Part shown: positions 56,341 through 63,772 of the stretch, in pieces
Numbering within the stretch: the stretch's first letter is position 1
Layout of the letters: each line of letters starts with the position of its first letter
Assembly: GCA_963730365.1 (NCBI GenBank)
Contig: CAVSRM010000011.1
Span: forward strand, 147,110-211,109
Direction: 5' to 3'
DNA length: 64,000 nt
Origin: Fodinibacter sp963730365
GTDB lineage: Bacteria; Actinomycetota; Actinomycetes; Actinomycetales; Dermatophilaceae
The notes under the pieces: model-generated
The model's database searches: none
What the model was told of the DNA's origin: nothing
The model's input: only the letters and a program-made list of their open reading frames with translations
Translations under genes and position numbers: made by a program

Positions 56341-57087
56341 ATGACGTCGAGTGACCTGTGGGACGTGGACGCCGCCACCCGGGTACGACGATCCGTCCTC
56401 ACGCATGTTCAGCCCTGAGATCCTCGAGCCGACCGTCGACTTCCTTGCCAGCCTCGCCGGAGATGGGCCAGCGCTGGAGTTCGCGATCGGAACCGGACGC
56501 GTTGCCATCCCCCTTGCCGAGCGCGGCGTGCCCGTGAGCGGCATCGAACTCTCGGAGCCGATGGTCGACCAGCTCCGCCGCAAGACATGCGCCCTGGACA
56601 TTCCTGTCGAGGTCGGCGACATGGCCACCACCGTGGTTGCCAATGAATACGCGCTGGTGTACCTGGTCTTCACCACCATCGGAAACCCGAGGACCCAGGA
56701 AGAGCAGGTCGACTGCTTCCGCAACGCCGCCCGGCACCTCGCGCCCGGAGGTCACTTCGTGATCGAGCTCGGGGTTCCCACACTACGCCGCTTCCCCCGG
56801 GCCAGAGTGCCGTGCCTTTCGAGGTCAGCACCCAGCACACCGGCGTGGACACCTACGACATGACCACGCAGCAGGGAACGTCACACCACTACACCCGGGC
56901 GGAGGACGGAACCTACCGATACTCCACGAGCAACTTCCGCTACATCTGGCCGGCCGAGTGCGACCTCATGGCCCGGCTGGCGGGCTTGGAGCTCACCGGT
57001 CGTTGGTCAGACTGGCACCGGTGCCCGTTCACGGCGGAGAGCACGAGCCACGTCTCGGTGTGGACTCGACCGGCGGCAACCACCTGA
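56341..57087 (+). pseudogene. SAM-dependent methyltransferase with two compensating frameshifts
   Basis: Read in three pieces, the region encodes one class I methyltransferase of about 248 aa. Piece 1 (ATG 56341, frame 1) gives MTSSDLWDVDAAT and leaves the family frame at 56381-56383, where one extra G follows ACCC. Piece 2 (frame 2, to about 56794) carries YDDPSSRMFSPEILEPTVDF, the SAM loop LEFAIGTGRVAIPLAERG, and APGGHFVIELG. At the C5 run 56794-56798 one C is missing, and piece 3 (frame 1) continues PPGQSAVPFEV to the end HVSVW. Both indels lie in homopolymers, so sequencing error is possible; otherwise it is a pseudogene. Confidence 0.8.
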
Positions 57088-57151
57088 CGCGGAGTGGGTG
57101 CGTTGGGGTCCTCAGCGAGCTCCGGTCCGCTCGTCAGCCGCTGCTGACGTA

Positions 57152-57349
57152 TCAGTCGCCGCCCACGGCGGCGATGAAGCTCAGCCACAGCAGGCTGAGG
57201 AGGCCAACCAGGAGGAGAGAGATCATCACCGGTCGGTCCCAACGGCGAAGGAACGCGAAGATGAGCGTCAGGGCGATGCCCGGAAAGGGGAGCAGCACCG
57301 TGGCAGCGACACCGACCGCGGGGCCACCACCGCTGGCCGATCTCTCCAA
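57152..57349 (-). CDS. Short two-helix membrane protein or remnant
   Basis: Up to 65 aa if TTG 57349 is used. Two hydrophobic segments (VGVAATVLLPFPGIALTLIFAFL and MISLLLVGLLSLLWLSFIAAV) are separated by RRWDRPV. The frame is open to 57454, but that part crosses a strong hairpin and has no good start, so the gene may have lost its N-terminus. No family recognised. Composition makes it more likely coding than its antisense frames. Confidence 0.35.
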   Translation of the reverse strand: MERSASGGGPAVGVAATVLLPFPGIALTLIFAFLRRWDRPVMISLLLVGLLSLLWLSFIAAVGGD

Positions 57350-57394
57350 CCGCCCCTCGCGGCGGCGGCGGACGCCTGAACGGTGGGGAACGTG

Positions 57395-57450
57395 TCGGGA
57401 CAGCCGAACCGGCCCGACTCCCGGTGAGGAGCGGGCCGGTTCCAGGTGTC
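57395..57450 (-). terminator. Strong hairpin downstream of the secreted-protein gene
   Basis: Perfect 11-bp arms GAACCGGCCCG (57404-57414) and CGGGCCGGTTC (57430-57440) enclose a 15-nt loop. An outer pair GGGACA (57395-57400) and TGTCCC (57445-57450) extends the stem after a small internal loop. It lies 45 bp past the stop of the minus-strand gene 57495-58367. Confidence 0.6.
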
Positions 57451-57494
57451 CCACGGAGCGGTCGGGACCTATTGTCCTCCCCGGCGGGCGTGCG

Positions 57495-58367
57495 TCAGTG
57501 GTTCGGATGGGTCTTTCCGTCGGAAGCGAAGAAGGAGACGCAGTCGCCCTGGTTCTTGAAGGTCGGGCTCGTGGAGGTCATCCACCCGCCGTCCTTGCAC
57601 TGGTCCTTGCCCGCGAGCGTGACTGCGTGTTCGAGGTCGTACGCGGTCGTGTCGCCGTTCAGTCCCAGCGTCAGGGCGTCCGCGTTGCCGCTGAACGTGC
57701 CCGCCGGCCCTTTACCGACGTTCACACCGAACGAGAGGATGACGGCGTCAGGGTTTGCCGCCTGGATCTCGGCAAGCGACACGAAGTGGTCGAACGCCGG
57801 AAGGTCCGGAATGGTGCGGGTCGACCACCAGCCACCGGTGTACGAGGAGCTGGTGTGGCCGAGTGCGTTCCACGTCTGCCAGGTGTCGTTCACGACCGGG
57901 TTGTTCGTGTTGGCCGTGGTGCCGTAGGCGTAGACGGGCTCCCAGACCAGGGTCGTGTACGTGTCACAGGTCCCGCCGGATACACCTCCGGCGCAGATCT
58001 CCATGTTCAGTGACGGGGCGACGTTGCCGGGCATCGTGGATGAACTTGCCCGGTAGGTCGCGTAGCTGACGGCGTTGACCGCGCTCAGCGGCTGCCCGAA
58101 CACGGTGCCCGTGGACAGGGTGACCTTGCCGTCGTCGGGGACGTTGAACTCGAAGCTACCCGTGCCCATCGGCGGAGTCGACGGGCCGTTGACGAAGGCC
58201 CCGCTGGCGCCGCCCGACGCGGACAGGGTCCATCCGTCGCCGAGGCTGTCTTCGTTCACGGTCACGGTCGTGGTGTTTACGGCAGATGCCGGTCCAGCGA
58301 CCCCGACCAGCCCCGCCACTGCGACCGCGATGACGGCCAGATATGAGCTTTTGCTCAAGGTTCTCAC
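57495..58367 (-). CDS. Secreted protein with C-terminal CKxGGW module
   Basis: 290 aa from GTG 58367. A Sec signal peptide covers residues 1-29: basic MRTLSKSS, hydrophobic AVIAVAVAGLVGVAG, cleavage after ASA. The mature protein is Ser/Thr/Gly-rich with strand-like repeats and may be a beta-sandwich (NTTTVTVNEDSLGDGWTLS; WEPVYAYG; SFGVNVGKG). Two Cys in EICAGGVSGGTC may pair. The end reads QCKDGGWMTSTSPTFKNQGDCVSFF, a short module common at the C-terminus of bacterial exported proteins. Function unknown. Less GC-rich than its neighbours, with palindromes upstream. Confidence 0.8.
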   Translation of the reverse strand: MRTLSKSSYLAVIAVAVAGLVGVAGPASAVNTTTVTVNEDSLGDGWTLSASGGASGAFVNGPSTPPMGTGSFEFNVPDDGKVTLSTGTVFGQPLSAVNAVSYATYRASSSTMPGNVAPSLNMEICAGGVSGGTCDTYTTLVWEPVYAYGTTANTNNPVVNDTWQTWNALGHTSSSYTGGWWSTRTIPDLPAFDHFVSLAEIQAANPDAVILSFGVNVGKGPAGTFSGNADALTLGLNGDTTAYDLEHAVTLAGKDQCKDGGWMTSTSPTFKNQGDCVSFFASDGKTHPNH

Positions 58368-58433
58368 TTCTTTCCCTATGAAGACGCGGAGGGTTGGATG
58401 CCCACGCCCGGCACCTCTGCCCCCTGCTGATGA

Positions 58434-58457
58434 CTTGCGTACGCAAGGCTACGCAAG
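58434..58457. promoter_or_regulatory. Palindrome CTTGCGTACGCAAG plus a third half-site
   Basis: A perfect 14-bp palindrome (58434-58447) is followed in direct orientation by another TACGCAAG half (58450-58457), 67-90 bp upstream of the secreted-protein start. Three evenly placed half-sites suggest cooperative binding by a transcription factor. Confidence 0.5.
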
Positions 58458-58489
58458 CACCTCCCAACGCCGGCACCACCAAGATTGAT

Positions 58490-58509
58490 GAATTGACCTG
58501 ACGCAATTC
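58490..58509. promoter_or_regulatory. Inverted repeat GAATTG-N8-CAATTC
   Basis: Perfect 6-bp arms with an 8-nt spacer, about 125-140 bp upstream of the secreted-protein gene. AT-rich arms in a GC-rich genome make chance less likely. Confidence 0.4.
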
Positions 58510-58683
58510 GACAAGTTCTCGGGCCACCGGGTGAGTTCTCCATTTTCGGAGCGCGGCGCCACCCCTTCCCGAGAGAATGCACGTGCGTCATCCATTGTTT
58601 GTCGAATGCGCCGGGCAGGCGGGCCCCGACGGTGGGTCGAGGTCTTGCCCGTCCGATGCCGCCGCGACGGTGCCTTCTGAAAT

Positions 58684-59892
58684 CTACGTGCGCACGGGCC
58701 CGGCGCTGGCCACGTCGTCGACGACCTCGATGATCGTCCGGGTGTTCGCCAGCAGTGCCCCGTAGACCGGCCATGAGATCCGGGGTAGCTGCCCGTCCGA
58801 CAGGTCGGCGACCAGGTCGCCGACATCCTGACGCAGGGGCGCGACGTCGGGGTTCGGCTCGGCCACCGAGCGTCCGAGCGCGGCCAGCAACGGGAGGTAG
58901 CGGTCGCGGAACCTCGGGTCCCACTCGAGACCGGCGCGGCGGGTCTCGACGATGTGCCTGGCCATGCTTCGGGCCTGTGCGACCCCTTCCTCCAGGCGGA
59001 TGAGGACGTCACCCAGATGGGCCGGGGTGCTGTCGTCGTGCAGGCGGCGGCGTGGGTTGAGGCGTCGGCTCTCGTCCGAGAAGGAGACGAGCGACCAGGC
59101 CCGGTCGAGGTCCCCGTCGATGGACCGGGTCCGCTCGATCCAGTCGTCCTCCGCGGAGCCCTCCGTGGGCTGGAGGGCCTCGGACGCCATGTCGGTGAGC
59201 AGGTCTCCCAGGCGACGGGTCACCCGGTCCACCTGCGCTTGGGCGCTCCTGTCGTCCAACGGTGGGATCACGAGCAGATTGACGAGGAGGGCGATTCCGA
59301 CGCCCAGGGCGGTGTCGAGAAGACGGTCCGGGAGCAGGTCGATGGCGGCTCCTTGTGACTGCTGCTCGCCCGTGGTGATGACGAAGAGGGCAGTGGTGGC
59401 GATCAGGGTCCCTTCATGGCGCACCCACGGCAGTCGCGCAAGGGCGAGCCCGGCGAGGAGGGCGATCGTGAGCGCGAGGGTGGACGGTCCGAACACCTGC
59501 AGCACCACGAAGGACAGGACGATCCCGGCCGCGACGGAGGCCACGGTCTCGACTCCACGGCGCACGGTGCGCTGCACCGTCGCATGCACGGTCAGCAGCG
59601 CCACCCAGGGGGCCAGGAACGGCTGGTGCAGCCCGAGGACGCTGTCCGCCAGCACCCACGACAGAACCGCCGCCGTGGTGGCCTTGACGACCTGAAGGGC
59701 ATCGGTCGCGGCGACCGCGGAGCCGGCCCACCTCGTCAGGGCCCCAAGCGCCTGCCGGCACCGGTCTCCAAGGCCACGGCTCGTTTCGGGGGTCGCCCCG
59801 GGGCCGGTCGTCAACACTGGCGCCTCCTGCTGGAGCTCGACGGCGTGCCAGCGGGCAACCAGGGATGGGCCGTCGATCGCCTCGTTGCCCAA
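58684..59892 (-). CDS. FUSC/aromatic-acid-exporter-type membrane protein
   Basis: 402 aa from ATG 59892. The N-terminal 60 residues are polar. Residues about 65-215 hold six closely spaced hydrophobic segments (VVKATTAAVLSWVLADSVLG; FLAPWVALLTVHATVQRTVRRGVETVASVAAGIVLSF; ALGVGIALLVNLLVIPPL) with the family element HATVQRTVRRGVET. The C-terminal 180 residues are soluble and helical. The family exports aromatic acids or other small molecules. A 7-bp inverted repeat lies just upstream. Confidence 0.82.
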   Translation of the reverse strand: MGNEAIDGPSLVARWHAVELQQEAPVLTTGPGATPETSRGLGDRCRQALGALTRWAGSAVAATDALQVVKATTAAVLSWVLADSVLGLHQPFLAPWVALLTVHATVQRTVRRGVETVASVAAGIVLSFVVLQVFGPSTLALTIALLAGLALARLPWVRHEGTLIATTALFVITTGEQQSQGAAIDLLPDRLLDTALGVGIALLVNLLVIPPLDDRSAQAQVDRVTRRLGDLLTDMASEALQPTEGSAEDDWIERTRSIDGDLDRAWSLVSFSDESRRLNPRRRLHDDSTPAHLGDVLIRLEEGVAQARSMARHIVETRRAGLEWDPRFRDRYLPLLAALGRSVAEPNPDVAPLRQDVGDLVADLSDGQLPRISWPVYGALLANTRTIIEVVDDVASAGPVRT

Positions 59893-59908
59893 CCTCGCGG
59901 CTCCGCTG

Positions 59909-59927
59909 AGCGTTCGCAGTGAACGCT
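59909..59927. promoter_or_regulatory. Inverted repeat AGCGTTC-N5-GAACGCT
   Basis: Perfect 7-bp arms with a 5-nt spacer, 17-35 bp upstream of the FUSC start codon: a good place for a repressor of the exporter. Confidence 0.5.
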
Positions 59928-60070
59928 ACCGCTCGTCGTGGCACGCAGACCCGAGGGCACGGTCCCCCTTTATCCACAGGTGACGCTGCTCGGGGTGCGG
60001 ATCGGCCGAGGGTGCGGTTCGCTAGGCGGGTCGTGAGGCCCCGAGGGGGTGGCCACTGATCGGGAAGGGG

Positions 60071-60337
60071 ATGGCCGTGGACGCGGTCCGGACGCTCGAG
60101 ACCGAGGTGAGGGAGCTCATCCGGCGCTCCGGACTCGACCCTGCCCACGATGAGGCTCAGGTGCGTCGCCTCGTGCGCGACGCGGTGAGTGACTACGACG
60201 AACGGTCAGTGCACGGGGGGATGCCGGTTCTCGCCGACATCGAGGCAGCCTCCCGGGCGGTCTGGGACACCGTGGCCGGCTTCGGGGCACTGCAGCGGTA
60301 CTTCGACGATCCGAGTGTCGAGGAGATCTGGGTCTAG
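60071..60337 (+). pseudogene. CpaF/TadA ATPase, truncated N-terminal fragment
   Basis: 88 codons from ATG 60071 (GGGAAGGGG upstream) encode the N-terminal domain of a CpaF-type secretion ATPase: RLVRDAVSDYDERS, MPVLADIEAASRAVWDTVAGFG and the strongly conserved FDDPSVEEIWV, which normally continues with N-G/N-P. A TAG follows at once and the ATPase domain (about 300 aa more) is missing. The break lies 156 bp before the left end of the IS element. Could be the lost partner of the CpaE-like gene at 15.8 kb or the remains of a second tad locus. Confidence 0.8.
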
Positions 60338-60493
60338 CGTCGCCTGACCCTGGGGTCAACGGCCCCCGCCACGGCTCACCGACGCGTGTGAGCCTAGCGA
60401 GGTCGAACAGGAATGGCCCCGGGCGATGGGTGGGTCACTTCGCCCACTGTGGGGCAGCGTCACAGCGCCCAAGCCTCCGGGCTTGCCGGAACC
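60338..60493. other. Junk between CpaF break and IS end
   Basis: 156 bp without a gene. It begins exactly where the CpaF homology stops and includes the near-palindrome TGACCC-TG-GGGTCA (60345-60358). It may be the end of an older, lost insertion. Confidence 0.4.
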
Positions 60494-60505
60494 TGTCAAC
60501 CTCGT
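60493..60505 (+). repeat. IS left terminal inverted repeat
   Basis: CTGTCAACCTCGT, 11/13 match with the inverted copy at 62025-62037; it lies just outside the orfB stop. Confidence 0.65.
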
Positions 60506-60509
60506 TGGG

Positions 60510-61535
60510 TCAGTTCTTCGTTCGGGTTGTTGAGTCGGTTGGGTCTGGCTTGTTGATCCAAGTGGTGCCGGGCAGGTTCGGGGGTTCGGGGTGCTTGCGG
60601 ACGAACCTCTCGGGGTTCGTCGCGTAGGCGACGCTGAGGGTCTTGGCGCGGGCCTCTTGGACGGTGCTGGCATGGCCGTGGTGGACGTCGAACGGGGTGT
60701 GCATCCCGATCCCGGAGTGGCGGTGGTCCTGGTTGTACCAGCGGTAGAAGATGCTGCAGAACGCTCGGGCGTCCTCGAGGGATCCGAAGGTCTCGGGGAA
60801 GTCGGGCCGGTACTTCAGGGTCTTGAACTGCGACTCCGAGAACGGGTTGTCGTTGGAGCAGTGCGGACGCGAGTGAGACTTGGTGACGCCGAGGTCGGCG
60901 AGCAGAAACGCGACCGGTTTCGAGGCCATCGAGGAACCGCGGTCGGCGTGGATGGTCAGCTGGTGCCGCTCGACTTTCTGCTTGGCGATCGTGTCGCCCA
61001 GCAGCCGCTCGGCCAGCTCCTTGGACTCCTTCGTGGCGACCATCCAGCCCACGGTGTAGCGGGAGTAGATGTCGATGATCGAGTACAGGTAGTAGTAGGT
61101 CCACTTTGCCGGGCCGGTGAGCTTGGTGATGTCCCAGGACCAGCACTGGTTCGGGCCGTGCGCGACGAGCTCGGGCTTGACCCGTGGCGGGTGCACTGCC
61201 TGGCGGCGCCGTTCCCGCACGCCGCCGTGGGTCCGGCGCAGGAGTCGGTACATCGTGGACTCCGAGCACAGGTAGCGGCCTTCGTCGAGCAGGATCGCGT
61301 ACACCTCGCCCGGGGAGAGGTCGACGAACCGGGGCTCGTGGAGCACCGCGAGGACCTCGGTCCGCTCGGTAGCCGTCAGCGCCCGCGGCTGGGGTTGGGG
61401 CTCACGTGCCGCCTGGGCCGGGGGCGGGCTCTTGCGGTGCCACCGGTAGTGCGTCGCGCGGGGTCGCCCGACCGCGGCGCAGGCAGCCGCCACACCCACC
61501 AGGGGCTCGAGTTCGGTGATCGCCCCGTCGGTCAT
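60510..61535 (-). CDS. IS3-family transposase OrfB (DDE integrase)
   Basis: 341 aa; ATG 61535 overlaps the orfA stop by 4 nt (ATGA). An HTH-like region covers about 20-120 (SPGEVYAILLDEGRYLCSESTMYRLLR). The rve core has all three acidic residues: D in CWSWDITKLTGP, D in IHADRGSSM, E in NPFSESQFKTLKYRPDFP. It appears intact. Coupling by ATGA rather than a slippery -1 frameshift is less common in IS3 elements. Confidence 0.92.
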   Translation of the reverse strand: MTDGAITELEPLVGVAAACAAVGRPRATHYRWHRKSPPPAQAAREPQPQPRALTATERTEVLAVLHEPRFVDLSPGEVYAILLDEGRYLCSESTMYRLLRRTHGGVRERRRQAVHPPRVKPELVAHGPNQCWSWDITKLTGPAKWTYYYLYSIIDIYSRYTVGWMVATKESKELAERLLGDTIAKQKVERHQLTIHADRGSSMASKPVAFLLADLGVTKSHSRPHCSNDNPFSESQFKTLKYRPDFPETFGSLEDARAFCSIFYRWYNQDHRHSGIGMHTPFDVHHGHASTVQEARAKTLSVAYATNPERFVRKHPEPPNLPGTTWINKPDPTDSTTRTKN

Positions 61536-61966
61536 CGCTCGCTGTCGTTCCTGCTGCTGTCGGTCGCGAGGGTGTCCAACAGAGCCGAGAGTTTTCCCTG
61601 CACCTCGATCACGCGGCGTGCCGTGTCCAGCTCCGCGGCGAGGCGCTGGTTCTCCTTGCGCAGCCGGGCTGCCTCACGTTGGGCCGGGTCGGCCGGCGCC
61701 GCCCCGCCCGGCTTCCCGAGCGCCGCGAGGGCGCCCTTGTCGCGCTGCTCGCGCCAGGCGCTGATCAGCGAGGTGTACAGGCCCTCGCGGCGTAGCAGCG
61801 CTCCCTTGCCGGCCCGGTCGGCTGCCTCATACTCGGCGAGCACGTCACGCTTGTACGCCGCGGTGTAGGTCCGTCGGCGTGCCCGCTCGGGGACCTCGGG
61901 ATCAGGAACATCACTCACCACTCCAGATTGCCTCGCCTCGACCGGCTGCGGCACTGTCGTCGTCAT
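61532..61966 (-). CDS. IS3-type OrfA (HTH protein)
   Basis: 144 aa from ATG 61966, with AAGGAG 8 nt upstream. HTH_Tnp_1-like region at about 30-80 (YTAAYKRDVLAEYEAADRAGKGALLRREGLYTSLISAWREQRDKGALAAL), then a leucine-zipper-like helix (LRKENQRLAAELDTARRVIEVQGKL). It binds the IS ends and joins with OrfB. Confidence 0.88.
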   Translation of the reverse strand: MTTTVPQPVEARQSGVVSDVPDPEVPERARRRTYTAAYKRDVLAEYEAADRAGKGALLRREGLYTSLISAWREQRDKGALAALGKPGGAAPADPAQREAARLRKENQRLAAELDTARRVIEVQGKLSALLDTLATDSSRNDSER

Positions 61967-62024
61967 CAGGGGAACTCCTTCCCCGCCCTCCAAGGCACTG
62001 ATCAGGACGGTCCTGGTGCCTCAC

Positions 62025-62037
62025 ACAAGGCTGACAG
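62025..62037 (-). repeat. IS right terminal inverted repeat
   Basis: Inverted partner of 60493-60505 (11/13). It lies about 60 bp upstream of the orfA start and 19 bp from the stop of the deiminase-like gene. Confidence 0.65.
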
Positions 62038-62055
62038 AGAGGGGAACCCCGGACG

Positions 62056-63426
62056 TTAGCGGGACAGGTACTTTTTGATGCAGTGGAGTGCGCCCAGGGC
62101 GATAGCCAGGTGGCTGAAGTCGGCGAGTTGGTGGACGGTGAAGCCGAGCCCTTCCCAGATTTCGCGGTGTTTGGCATCCACAGTAGCCAGAGGGGCGCTA
62201 CTTCCGTGTCCGTAAGTCGGCAGCCAAACATCACGACTGTCGCCGTCAATCTGCACAAGACAATTGTTCGACGTGGCGTGGTACCACCGCAGCGTTCCCT
62301 CAACCGCGACGACGTTACCCTCGATCTCGACCCGACGAGCACGGTCGTCCACCAGCGCTGGGACGAGCGGCAATGGCGTCCGGATCACCTGGAAGCCCAG
62401 ACTTTCGAGCTGGGCAGCGATGTCGTCGTACTCGGACTGCATGTTGAACGCCCGCGTCGAGTCGCCCAAGAGCTCGTCTGCTAGGCCAGGGTCGCCGACC
62501 AGGACGCGGTACGGGCCGTCAGGCGTTGCCCGACCGGCGAGGGATACGAACATGTCAATGTGGAAGATCGGCTGGCGTAGCCCTTCCCCGCCCAGCTCGT
62601 TTAGGTACATCTTGCCCCCATACTCCGATACGAACTTGTCGGGCGGCCGGGACAGGGGCTGGGACTCGAGGAAGTGGAATTCCTTGCTGGGGTCAAGGGC
62701 ATCGCGGAATAGCTGCCGGATGAACCGCTCCTGAGTATCGCGGTCGCCGATAGGGAAGTCCCGTATCGCATCCTCCTCAATCGCAGTCATGATCGACTCG
62801 TCCAAGTCGTCACGCCCAATCAGAACGAACTCGTCACCGATCAGCATGTTCCCGCCTTGAAAGGAGAGGGGGAGCTGTGTGGACGCCAGATCTGGGGACG
62901 CCTCCGCCACTAGGTCCGCCACAAGGCCGTCACCGTACCGCGGGAAACTGTATGGCTCGACCAGATAGGTCTCGACCACACCATCGCTGCTGGCGTCCGT
63001 CACCACGGTGCACGCATCCTCAGCCCAAATGCTGAAGGCGAGGTGGTGGGGGGTCTGGACCAATTCGATCTCGCGGCTGTCTCCCGCCTGTTTGATGATC
63101 TCCTGCAGCTCCTCGAGACCGTTGGGGTGCACCGCGAACGTGACACGGGTTGACGCCGGTAGTTGCTGCAGGAGGTCGACGAAGGTGTGGCGGTGAGGGG
63201 GTACGGTGCCGTCTTCATACGCGGGGTATCCCGCATACCACAGCATGATGTGCCTGATCGGGCCGTGAGCCAACGACACCAGAGACGGTGACTGCAACCC
63301 CGGCGTTGGCAGTGGCTTGACCTCGAAACCCTCGACGGTGTCGAAGCGGTCGTCGCGCTTTAGGCAACGCAGCGGGGTACTCAGCGGCAGCGGCGCAGTC
63401 TTCTTCAGGACGACTCTCTCAGGCAT
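62056..63426 (-). CDS. Guanidino-modifying (agmatine/arginine deiminase-like) enzyme
   Basis: 456 aa from ATG 63426, set by GAGGAG 7 nt upstream. The superfamily of arginine/agmatine deiminases and amidinotransferases is recognised by IWAEDACTVV, FQGGNMLIGDEFVLIG, HIDMFVSLAG (catalytic His and Asp) and a late Cys in LGALHCIKKYL. The sequence is far from ordinary agmatine deiminase, with a long N-terminal part (1-100). It should attack a guanidino-type substrate, with products not predictable. The segment is clearly lower in GC and overlaps an upstream small gene by 8 nt, so it was probably acquired with it. The IS lies at its 3' side. Confidence 0.75.
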   Translation of the reverse strand: MPERVVLKKTAPLPLSTPLRCLKRDDRFDTVEGFEVKPLPTPGLQSPSLVSLAHGPIRHIMLWYAGYPAYEDGTVPPHRHTFVDLLQQLPASTRVTFAVHPNGLEELQEIIKQAGDSREIELVQTPHHLAFSIWAEDACTVVTDASSDGVVETYLVEPYSFPRYGDGLVADLVAEASPDLASTQLPLSFQGGNMLIGDEFVLIGRDDLDESIMTAIEEDAIRDFPIGDRDTQERFIRQLFRDALDPSKEFHFLESQPLSRPPDKFVSEYGGKMYLNELGGEGLRQPIFHIDMFVSLAGRATPDGPYRVLVGDPGLADELLGDSTRAFNMQSEYDDIAAQLESLGFQVIRTPLPLVPALVDDRARRVEIEGNVVAVEGTLRWYHATSNNCLVQIDGDSRDVWLPTYGHGSSAPLATVDAKHREIWEGLGFTVHQLADFSHLAIALGALHCIKKYLSR

Positions 63427-63637
63427 TCCGGATCTCCTCATCGGACGACAACGTCAGCCCGAAGACCTGTCGGGCAACTCGAAAGTCCCACACCCACCAA
63501 TACTCTGACAAGGCCCAAATGCGCAGCGCCGTAACGATGGTTTCATCGGTGAGCATGACGCTGTCATGACGCGACAGTTCTCGATGCACGTCGGTCTGCC
63601 CCGGCGAAAGGAGGCGCAGCAAACCACCGACTGTCAT
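63419..63637 (-). CDS. Small hypothetical protein upstream of the deiminase-like gene
   Basis: 72 aa. Residues include a Trp/Tyr-rich stretch IWALSEYWWVWDFRVARQVFGL. No family recognised and no membrane segment. The end overlaps the start of the deiminase-like gene by 8 nt, so the two are likely translated together. Low GC like its neighbour. May be a truncated form of a longer protein. Confidence 0.5.
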   Translation of the reverse strand: MTVGGLLRLLSPGQTDVHRELSRHDSVMLTDETIVTALRIWALSEYWWVWDFRVARQVFGLTLSSDEEIRNA

Positions 63638-63772
63638 TGTCGCGAGAAATGTCGCTGACGTTCCGGGCGAGACCTCCCCTGCGCCTACCTGGTGGGGCTC
63701 GAGTCCTGCCCCCGGGCGAGCGGAGGCGAGGAGCAGGGCCCGGACGAGCTCGGTGTCGGTAGCTCGGTCAGG

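Larger units (their letters stand above)
58368..58683. other. Intergenic region with two inverted repeats
   Basis: About 315 bp between the secreted-protein gene and the FUSC gene, both on the minus strand. No convincing gene. It holds the palindromes at 58434-58457 and 58490-58509 described separately, and more AT than the surroundings. It should contain the secreted-protein promoter. Confidence 0.55.
60494..62036 (-). mobile_element. IS3-type insertion sequence
   Basis: About 1.54 kb with orfA and orfB on the minus strand. Terminal inverted repeats match in 11 of 13 positions: CTGTCAACCTCGT at 60493-60505 and, read inward from the other end, CTGTCAGCCTTGT at 62037-62025. Ends set at TG...CA are inferred. 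No 3-4-bp target duplication is visible beside these ends. The element separates a broken cpaF from a lower-GC segment. Confidence 0.75.

Noticed and set aside
57098..57379. 93-aa plus-strand frame
   Set aside because: Charged and Gln-rich composition is an antisense shadow of the two-helix minus-strand frame.
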